From NCBI GenBank assembly GCA_011176555.1, contig DUEF01000184.1, positions 1 through 5,019 on the forward strand: a stretch of DNA of 5,019 nt, in the 5' to 3' direction. Below are positions 1-5,019 of the stretch, piece by piece. Numbering within the stretch: position 1 is the first letter of the stretch; each line of letters begins with the position of its first letter. The translations under genes and the position numbers were made by a program. Source of the DNA: Caldilineae bacterium. Its GTDB lineage: Bacteria; Chloroflexota; Anaerolineae; J102. The notes under the pieces are model-generated. The model was not told the DNA's origin. It was given only the letters and a program-made list of their open reading frames with translations, and did not search any database.

Positions 1-83
1 ACGGCTCCATACGCATGTTCGGCGGACGCGAGCGGAGCGAGCAGCCGAACGTGCGGGTGGGCACAGCCGCCGCCCATTTTCCT
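1..83. other. Non-coding leader upstream of the first gene
   Basis: No gene is supported here. The frame of the mannosyltransferase stays open to the left edge and offers an ATG at 15, but that ATG lies inside the arm of the inverted repeat. The 23 residues it would add (including a stretch like GGRERSEQP) do not resemble the start of GT2 enzymes, so they look like translated intergenic palindrome. I see no convincing -35/-10 promoter and no Shine-Dalgarno sequence close to the ATG at 84. The only G-rich stretch, GGGTGGG near 55-61, is too far upstream. Transcription may start before the window. Confidence 0.5.
12..55. repeat. Inverted repeat / hairpin with 12-bp stem upstream of the mannosyltransferase gene
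   Basis: The arm CGCATGTTCGGC (12-23) pairs with GCCGAACGTGCG (44-55). All twelve positions pair as RNA, with one G-U wobble (T16-G51). The 20-nt loop (24-43) contains a direct repeat of GCGAGC (28-33 and 37-42). No T-run follows directly; the nearest is TTTT at 77-80, so it is not a textbook intrinsic terminator. It could be a terminator of an upstream gene outside the window, an mRNA leader structure, or a copy of a dispersed palindromic repeat. The pairing is seen directly; the role is unknown. Confidence 0.6.
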
Positions 84-860
84 ATGAAACTTGTTGTCGT
101 AATCCCCACTTACAACGAAGCAGACAATATCGAAGCGATCACAGCCGAGCTGTTGGCGCTAGGATTGAATGATCTGCACGTCCTCATTGTCGACGATGAT
201 TCGCCTGACGGAACCGGACAGATAGCTGATGAGTTGGCGACGCGTCATCCCGGCCGCGTGTTTGTTCTCCACCGCCAGGGTAAACCCGGTTTGGGACTAT
301 CCTATCTCGACGGCTTTCGCTGGGCCCTAGATATGGGTGCTGAAGCCGTCGTGCAGATGGATGCAGACTTTTCTCATTCGCCGCATTACATCCCCCAGTT
401 TCTGGAGATCCTGCCGACCGCCGATGTGGTTGTGGGCTCGCGCTATGTTCAGGGCGGACGTCTGGACCAGCACTGGAGCTGGTGGCGGCGTTTTCTCAGT
501 TGGTGGGCCAACGCCATCTACACCCGGCTAATCCTGGGCCTGAGCGTTCACGATGGCACCGCTGGCTTCAAACTCTGGCGGCGCAGCGCCCTGGAAGGCA
601 TCGATTTGAACCGCATCCAGTCGAATGGCTATGTTTTTCAGGTGGAAATGGCTTATGTGTGTGAACGCCTGGGCTACACCATCGTCGAGACGCCGATTTA
701 CTTCGAGGACAGGCGTATTGGCCGCTCCAAAATGTCTGTGCCGGTCAAAGTGGAGGCGGCGCTGCGCACCTGGGAGATTCGGCGACGACATCGCAAGCTC
801 AAACCCCGAGATCGACGAATCCCTGTTGCCGCGACCCATCAGGGATTGACGAGCGTATGA
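84..860 (+). CDS. Polyprenol-phosphate mannose synthase (DPM1/Ppm1-like GT2 glycosyltransferase)
   Basis: This 258-aa GT2 enzyme is predicted to transfer mannose from GDP-mannose to a polyprenyl phosphate at the cytoplasmic membrane face, making the lipid-linked donor used by GT-C enzymes. Motifs appear in family order: VVIPTYNEADNI (residues 5-16), the nucleotide-binding DDDSPDGT (37-44), GKPGLGLSYLDGF (66-78, the GLG-Y lipid/acceptor motif), the metal-binding DADFSH (93-98), VVGSRYVQGG (116-125), a DGTAGFKLWRR block (157-167), SNGYVFQVEM (180-189) and GRSKMS near the C-terminus. Length matches soluble DPM1 proteins (about 240-260 aa); no C-terminal membrane segments are present, unlike the longer archaeal/bacterial forms or the GtrB branch. 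The ATG at 84 was chosen over the in-frame ATG at 15 because the family fold begins at KLVVVIPTYNE. No clear Shine-Dalgarno sequence precedes it. The stop lies 1 nt before the next gene, implying an operon. The sugar could be glucose rather than mannose; the sequence alone cannot fix this. Confidence 0.9.
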   Translation: MKLVVVIPTYNEADNIEAITAELLALGLNDLHVLIVDDDSPDGTGQIADELATRHPGRVFVLHRQGKPGLGLSYLDGFRWALDMGAEAVVQMDADFSHSPHYIPQFLEILPTADVVVGSRYVQGGRLDQHWSWWRRFLSWWANAIYTRLILGLSVHDGTAGFKLWRRSALEGIDLNRIQSNGYVFQVEMAYVCERLGYTIVETPIYFEDRRIGRSKMSVPVKVEAALRTWEIRRRHRKLKPRDRRIPVAATHQGLTSV

Positions 861-861
861 C

Positions 862-3621
862 ATGAACATGTCTCGAGCGGAGTTGCGGCGTGACCTTTGG
901 GCGTTGCTCGTGCTGTTTTTGGCGCCCCTGCTGTGGTTTGGCCCGGTCATTTTCGGCGATCAGACCATTCTCCCCGCGGACAACATCTACCAGTACGAGC
1001 CCTGGCAGAGTCACGCCGAACAACTGGAGGTCGGGGTCCCGCACAACGCCCTGCTCTCCGACCTGGTGTTGGAGAACTACCCCTGGAAACAACTGATTCG
1101 CCGCGCCCTGTCTGAGCTGCAACTGCCGCTCTGGAACCCCTATCTCTTCACGGGGACGCCTTTTCTGGCTGCGGGGCAACACTCGGCGCTCTATCCCCTG
1201 AGCATCGTCTACTACGTTTTGCCGTTGTCGCTGGCCTACGGCGTGTTCACCTGGCTGACGCTGGCGTTGGCGGGCATGAATATGTACATCTTTGCGCGGG
1301 TGCTGCGCATTGGCCGGGGCGGGGCCATGTTCGCGGGCATCGCCTACATGTTTTCGGGCTTCATCGTCAGTTCGGCGGTTTTCCCCATGATGATCGCAGG
1401 CGTAGCCTGGTTGCCGCTGTTTTTGGCATTTATCGAGTTGGTGGTGCGCAAGCAGGAGGAGAAGGGCAACGCGCCCTTTGTGCCGGTGGCCTACATCGTC
1501 GTTGGCGCTCTGGTGTTGGGCGTCCAGGTGCTGGCCGGGCACATCGAGATCACTTATTACACGCTGCTGGTGGGGGCCATGTTCAGCGTCTGGCGGTTGT
1601 TCGGCGTGTGGCGGCGTGTGGGCGTATGGCGACCGGTGCTGCGCATCGGCGGCTGGCTCCTGTTCATGGCCGTGATCGGCGTGATGCTGGGCGCGGTGCA
1701 ACTGATCCCGCTTTACGAGTTGGTGTCGCATAACTTCCGCGAGGGCTCGGCCAGTTACGCGCAGGTGGTGGATTGGGCCTGGCCCGTGCGCCAGATCGTC
1801 ACCTTTGTCATCCCCGACATCTTCGGCAACCCCGCCCATCACAGCATTCGCGACTGGTGGAGCGGCGAACGCTATCAGGTCTGGCTGAACGCCTTTGGCC
1901 AGGACACGCAGACCATCTTCTGGGGCGTGAAAAACTATGTCGAGGGCGCTAATTATCTGGGCATCCTCACCCTGGTGCTGTCCGCCGCCGCGGTCTTCGA
2001 TGTGGCGGGCCGGTTGCGCGGCGCTTCTGTGCGCCAACCTGTGGACCAACCGGGCTGGATGCGGCCGCCCACGGGACGGTTTTACGTGGCCGGTTTCGCC
2101 CTGCTGGCCGTGCTGTCCCTGGCCTTCGCTTTCGGCACGCCCCTCTACGCCCTGCTTTTCTACGGCTTGCCTGGCTACCGGCAACTGCATTCCGCCTTCC
2201 GCTGGGTCTTCCCTTACACCTTGGCTATGGCCATGCTGGCCGGTTTCGGCTTCGAGCGTTTGCAATTGGCCATCGAAGGGTGGCACACCGGCCGGCTGGG
2301 TGGACGCCGTCGCCTGCTCCGGCTGACGTTTCCCGATTTCGCGCGTTGGGCGGGCTGGCTGCTGGTGCTGGGCGGGGCCGCCACACTTCTCCTCCTGCTG
2401 CTCAGCCGTTTCCTGCCCGAACCGTTCATCGCTTTCAGCCAGCAGATCATCGATGGTTCGGATCTGGCGCAGGCCGTTTTCGCGGATGGCGGGCTTTTCT
2501 GGAGTTATGAGGCCGGGCGACTCCTACAGTTCGGGTTCATGCTCCTGGGGTCGGGCGCGGTGTTGTTGTTGGCGTTGTCGCCCCTGGGACAAAAACGCAT
2601 TATTGGCCCGGTAGACGCCGCGGCCGAAGCCCAGGCGCAGGCGGACGAGGCATTCACCTGGTCGGTGGGCCTGCGCGTGTGGCAGGCCGCAGCGCTTGTC
2701 TTGCTCCTCCTCGATCTCTGGCTGATCGGTTTTGTCTTCAATCCGCGCGTCGATCCCGACCTGTTGGCGTTCCGCCCCCCCGCCGTGCAGTGGCTCGACC
2801 AACAGCGCACGCCCGACCAGCCCTGGCGTTTCACCACCTACCAGCATCCCGACGAGCAAAAAACCTACAACGCCAATCTGGGCATGCTCGATTGGCTGGA
2901 AGATGTGCGGGGTTACGACTCGATCATCCCCAAGCAGTACGCCGACTACATGTCGCAACTGCAAACGCAAGGCGACCTGCTCTACAACCGCATCGCTCCG
3001 ATCTACGCGCCCAATCTCCCGGCCCTGGACGATCCCCTCTTCGATTTGCTGGGCGTCCGTTACGTGATGACCACTCAGCAAATCCCCAACGAGGGCTATC
3101 GTCTGGTCTACGATGACGAGGTGCGGATTTACGAGAATCTCAGGGCGATGCCGCGGGCGATTGTCGTGCCCGAAGCGGTCAACGCCGACGAAACAGATGT
3201 TTGGGCGCAGATCCGGCGCGCGGATCCAAGACAAACGGTGGTCGTTCACACCGACGAACCCCTGCCCGCTCCCGTCTACGGCGAACGCCGCGAGACCAAA
3301 GTGCGGGAATACGGCCTCAACGATGTACTGGTCGAGGTGGACATCGACGCGCCCGGCTGGTTGTTGCTGACCGACGCCTACTTCGACGGATGGCGGGCCT
3401 ACGTGCGGCCTCTGGATGTCGTCGATGAGGGCACGGAACTCATCCACGAATCGGAAACGCCGATCTATCTGGCCAACGGCAACTTCCGGGCGGTTTATCT
3501 CTCCGAACCGGGCTGGCAGCAAGTGCGCTTCCACTACACGCCCATGTCCTTCAAGCTGGGCCTCTACACCAGCTTCTTGGCGTTCATGTTGCTGATGTTG
3601 TTGGTGGGCTGGTGGGCGTGG
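862..3621 (+). other. YfhO-like (GT-C type) module of the fused gene
   Basis: This part alone has the usual size and order of a complete YfhO-family protein: many hydrophobic helices in residues 1-630, then an extracytoplasmic domain with the family signature DAYFDGWRAY (838-847), then FHYTPMSFKLG (890-900) leading into one final helix. YfhO proteins commonly end a few basic residues after that helix, and here RYYRE (921-925) sits at that spot, so the module looks complete rather than truncated. In Firmicutes the namesake YfhO acts in lipoteichoic acid glycosylation. The substrate here is unknown, but the adjacent polyprenol-phosphate mannose synthase makes a polyprenyl-linked hexose donor a reasonable guess. 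Confidence 0.75.
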
Positions 3622-5019
3622 GGCCGCTACTACCGCGAAGCGGAAGGTGAGGGCGCGGATGTGCGCCGGGTGGCCAAGAATTCGCTGGTTCCCATGGGTA
3701 TCTCGTTGGTGAACAAATTCATCGATTACGCCTTCGCCCTGCTCTACATGCGCATCCTCAACCCGGCGGGCGTGGGCGCTTACACCTTTGCCGTCCAGTT
3801 CTACACGCTGTTCGAGATCCTCGTGCGCTTCGGCCTGGGCACGCTGCTGACGCGCGAGGTGGCGAAAGATCGAGATCCAGACAACGCTGACAAGTTCCTG
3901 GGCAATGTGCTTTCGCTGCGCATCGTCCTGTGGCTGCTTTCGTTGCCGGTGATGGTCGTCGTGGTGGGTTGGTACTACCGTTCCGGCTCTATCGACGAAA
4001 TGACGGTGATGGCGATTGCTATTTTCGCCCTGGCGCTGTTCTTCGCCAGCATCAGCGACGCGTTCACCTCCACCTTCAACGCTTATGAGCAGATGGAGTA
4101 TCCGGCGGGCGTGTCGTCGGCAATTGCCTGGTCCAAGGTGGCGTTGGGGGCGCTGGCGTTGCTGATCGGTTGGGGATTCGTGGGCCTGGCGGCTGTCAGT
4201 TTGGTGATGAACGCCGTGCAGTCGTTGTGGCTCTACCTGCTGTTGCGCCAACACCTTTTGCCTCACCCGCGCATCCGCTTCAACTTCCCCTTGCAACGCT
4301 GGATGTTGGGCGAAGGCTGGCCGTTGATGCTCAACCATCTTCTGGCCACCATCTTCTGGCGGATCGACATCCTGATCTTGACGCCCATCGTCGGCGCTTT
4401 TGGCGTGGGGCTTTACTCGGCCTCGTACAAATACATCGATGGCCTCAACGTCATCCCCAGCTACTTCACGCTCGCCATTTTCCCGGTGATGTCGCGCTTC
4501 GCCTCCGATTCGCCCGACACGCTGCGGCGCACCCACGTGCTGGCGCTGCGCCTGCTGACGATGATGGCCATCCCCGTCGTTGTTTTCGTCTTTTTCTCGG
4601 CCGACATCCTCATCTTGATCCTGGGTGGTCAGGATTATCTGCCCGGCGCGGCGCTGCTCCTGCGCATTCTGATCCTCAGCATCCCCATCGGTTTCATGAA
4701 TTCGGTGACGCATTACGTGCTCATCGCCATTGGCCAGCAGCGCTTCCTGACCCGGGCGTTCATTTTCGGCGTGGCTTTCAACACCATCGGCAACCTGCTC
4801 CTCATCCCGCGCTTTGGCGCGCCCGCCGCCGCCGTCGTCACCGTGCTTTCGGAGTTTTCGCTATTCTTCCCGTTCTATTACGCCGTGCACAAACATCTGG
4901 GCGCGGTGCCCTGGTTCGATACTTTGTGGCGGCAGACGGTCGCGGGGCTGTTTATGGCCGGTGTTTTTGTGCTGGTGGGGCCCTTCAGCTATGTTTTGGC
5001 ATTGGTTCTGGCGCTGGCT
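862..5019 (+). CDS. YfhO-like GT-C membrane protein fused in frame to a polysaccharide flippase (3' partial)
   Basis: A single frame of 1386 codons runs from ATG 862 to the window edge without a stop. Residues 1-920 are YfhO-like: a first membrane helix (about 12-31), an extracytoplasmic loop with PADNIYQYEPW (38-48, D40 a candidate GT-C acidic residue), a related D67-containing segment ending NYPW, PLWNPY (89-94), QVLAGH (222-227), AVQLIPLYE (278-286), an LHSAFRW segment (442-448), a membrane helix near 609-628, a soluble domain (about 637-897) with LLGVRYV (729-735) and DAYFDGWRAY (838-847), and a last helix (about 898-920). After a short charged linker, residues 934-1386 form a Wzx/MVF-type flippase. 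YfhO proteins are putative lipid-linked sugar transferases acting outside the membrane; flippases move lipid-linked glycans across it. The ATG lies 1 nt after the upstream TGA (TGACATG), so translation is probably coupled; a second ATG at 868 is an alternative, and the Shine-Dalgarno match is weak for both. The families are clear. Whether one polypeptide is made is less sure, and the end is outside the window. Confidence 0.82.
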   Translation, partial: MNMSRAELRRDLWALLVLFLAPLLWFGPVIFGDQTILPADNIYQYEPWQSHAEQLEVGVPHNALLSDLVLENYPWKQLIRRALSELQLPLWNPYLFTGTPFLAAGQHSALYPLSIVYYVLPLSLAYGVFTWLTLALAGMNMYIFARVLRIGRGGAMFAGIAYMFSGFIVSSAVFPMMIAGVAWLPLFLAFIELVVRKQEEKGNAPFVPVAYIVVGALVLGVQVLAGHIEITYYTLLVGAMFSVWRLFGVWRRVGVWRPVLRIGGWLLFMAVIGVMLGAVQLIPLYELVSHNFREGSASYAQVVDWAWPVRQIVTFVIPDIFGNPAHHSIRDWWSGERYQVWLNAFGQDTQTIFWGVKNYVEGANYLGILTLVLSAAAVFDVAGRLRGASVRQPVDQPGWMRPPTGRFYVAGFALLAVLSLAFAFGTPLYALLFYGLPGYRQLHSAFRWVFPYTLAMAMLAGFGFERLQLAIEGWHTGRLGGRRRLLRLTFPDFARWAGWLLVLGGAATLLLLLLSRFLPEPFIAFSQQIIDGSDLAQAVFADGGLFWSYEAGRLLQFGFMLLGSGAVLLLALSPLGQKRIIGPVDAAAEAQAQADEAFTWSVGLRVWQAAALVLLLLDLWLIGFVFNPRVDPDLLAFRPPAVQWLDQQRTPDQPWRFTTYQHPDEQKTYNANLGMLDWLEDVRGYDSIIPKQYADYMSQLQTQGDLLYNRIAPIYAPNLPALDDPLFDLLGVRYVMTTQQIPNEGYRLVYDDEVRIYENLRAMPRAIVVPEAVNADETDVWAQIRRADPRQTVVVHTDEPLPAPVYGERRETKVREYGLNDVLVEVDIDAPGWLLLTDAYFDGWRAYVRPLDVVDEGTELIHESETPIYLANGNFRAVYLSEPGWQQVRFHYTPMSFKLGLYTSFLAFMLLMLLVGWWAWGRYYREAEGEGADVRRVAKNSLVPMGISLVNKFIDYAFALLYMRILNPAGVGAYTFAVQFYTLFEILVRFGLGTLLTREVAKDRDPDNADKFLGNVLSLRIVLWLLSLPVMVVVVGWYYRSGSIDEMTVMAIAIFALALFFASISDAFTSTFNAYEQMEYPAGVSSAIAWSKVALGALALLIGWGFVGLAAVSLVMNAVQSLWLYLLLRQHLLPHPRIRFNFPLQRWMLGEGWPLMLNHLLATIFWRIDILILTPIVGAFGVGLYSASYKYIDGLNVIPSYFTLAIFPVMSRFASDSPDTLRRTHVLALRLLTMMAIPVVVFVFFSADILILILGGQDYLPGAALLLRILILSIPIGFMNSVTHYVLIAIGQQRFLTRAFIFGVAFNTIGNLLLIPRFGAPAAAVVTVLSEFSLFFPFYYAVHKHLGAVPWFDTLWRQTVAGLFMAGVFVLVGPFSYVLALVLALA
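1588..1641 (+). repeat. Three imperfect 18-bp tandem units encoding VWRxxG-like hexapeptides
   Basis: Residues 243-260 of the fused protein read VWRLFG, VWRRVG and VWRPVL, encoded by consecutive 18-bp units at 1588-1605, 1606-1623 and 1624-1641. The first two share GT-TGGCGG at their start; the third is degenerate. The repeat lies in an arginine-rich loop between two hydrophobic helices, which by the positive-inside rule is probably cytoplasmic. It may be a small internal duplication or simple tolerance for Trp/Arg at the membrane interface. Confidence 0.4.
3644..3663 (+). promoter_or_regulatory. Possible internal ribosome binding site and GTG start for the flippase
   Basis: AAGGTGAGG (3644-3652) resembles the Shine-Dalgarno core GGTGA/AAGGAGG and lies 8 nt before GTG 3661, which opens the codons for VRRVAKNSL, the typical start of a free-standing flippase. 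The same bases also encode the linker residues EGEG in the long frame, so this could be chance in GC-rich coding sequence. An in-frame ATG at 3694 is an alternative but would cut the conserved start. If used, the site would give a separate flippase in addition to, or instead of, the fusion. Confidence 0.4.
3661..5019 (+). other. Wzx/MVF-type oligosaccharide flippase module of the fused gene (3' partial)
   Basis: Residues 934-1386 of the fused frame (453 aa visible) match a polysaccharide-biosynthesis flippase of the MOP superfamily. It opens with RRVAKNSL and a first helix (about 942-966), as free-standing flippases do. Further family marks are GVGAYTFAV (about 971-979), RFGLGTLLTREVAKD (989-1003), FNAYEQMEYPA (1072-1082), WRIDILIL in the seventh-helix region with R1167 and D1169, VGLYSASYKY (1182-1191), IFPVMSR (1206-1212), a GGQDYLPGAALLL stretch (from 1255) and RFGAPAAAVVTVLSE (1317-1331). 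Flippases of this type are usually 430-500 aa, so probably only the last helix or two lie beyond the edge. The expected role is moving undecaprenyl- or polyprenyl-linked glycans from the inner to the outer membrane face. Substrate specificity cannot be read from sequence in this family. Confidence 0.8.

Noticed and set aside
12..80. Intrinsic terminator made from the hairpin and the TTTT at 77-80
   Set aside because: The T-run is only four bases and lies more than 20 nt after the stem, so it does not meet the usual pattern.
15..83. Upstream ATG that would lengthen the mannosyltransferase by 23 residues
   Set aside because: The added residues come from the inverted repeat, are hydrophilic and low-complexity, and precede the point where GT2 enzymes of this length normally start.
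528..950. 140-codon minus-strand frame over the end of the mannosyltransferase and the gene junction
   Set aside because: It lies opposite conserved GT2 motifs and has no recognisable domain or ribosome binding site.
799..2286. 495-codon open frame on the minus strand
   Set aside because: From 862 on, its codons are exactly in register with the sense codons of the membrane protein, so its stops require sense TTA, CTA or TCA, which are rare in this GC-rich gene. The product is rich in His, Gln and Arg with no recognisable domain, so it is a shadow.
2679..3428. Several overlapping plus-strand frames of 75-145 codons inside the YfhO module
   Set aside because: They are in other frames of a continuous gene with clear family motifs, and their translations are Arg/Pro/Ala-rich with no domains.
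2524..4713. 729-codon open frame on the minus strand
   Set aside because: It is also in register with the sense codons and ends precisely at the sense CTA codon at 2524-2526. The His/Gln/Asp-rich translation mirrors hydrophobic sense codons, and the sense strand has clear YfhO and flippase motifs.

Overview
The window reads as a stretch of a GC-rich bacterial chromosome carrying a small cell-envelope glycosylation cluster. Everything is on the + strand. The protein style (a stand-alone DPM1-like synthase, a large YfhO-type membrane protein, and a flippase that looks like those of Anaerolineae/Caldilineae) suggests Chloroflexota. That assignment comes from recalled family resemblance, not from a search.

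Layout. Bases 1-83 hold no supported gene but contain a strong 12-bp-stem inverted repeat (12-55). Bases 84-860 encode a complete 258-aa GT2 polyprenol-phosphate mannose synthase (DPM1/Ppm1 type). One base after its stop, at 862, a very long reading frame starts and stays open to the last base (1386 codons, no stop, 3' end outside the window). Its first ~920 residues are a YfhO-like multi-pass protein with GT-C-like architecture and a C-terminal extracytoplasmic domain. From about residue 934 to the edge it is a nearly complete Wzx/MVF-type polysaccharide flippase. These two families are normally encoded by separate genes.

How the genes may work together (inference): the synthase would charge a polyprenyl phosphate with mannose on the cytoplasmic side. 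The flippase half would move a lipid-linked sugar or oligosaccharide across the membrane, and the YfhO/GT-C half would use a lipid-linked sugar on the outer face. The ~1-nt gene spacing indicates an operon with coupled translation.

The main point of interest is the YfhO-flippase junction near 3620-3660. The frame is continuous there, but the junction also carries a Shine-Dalgarno-like AAGGTGAGG and a GTG exactly where a free-standing flippase would begin, and a TGA in the -1 frame just upstream. It could be a genuine fusion, a fusion with internal initiation, or two genes joined by a one-base sequence error. No mobile elements, CRISPR arrays, tRNA or rRNA were seen.
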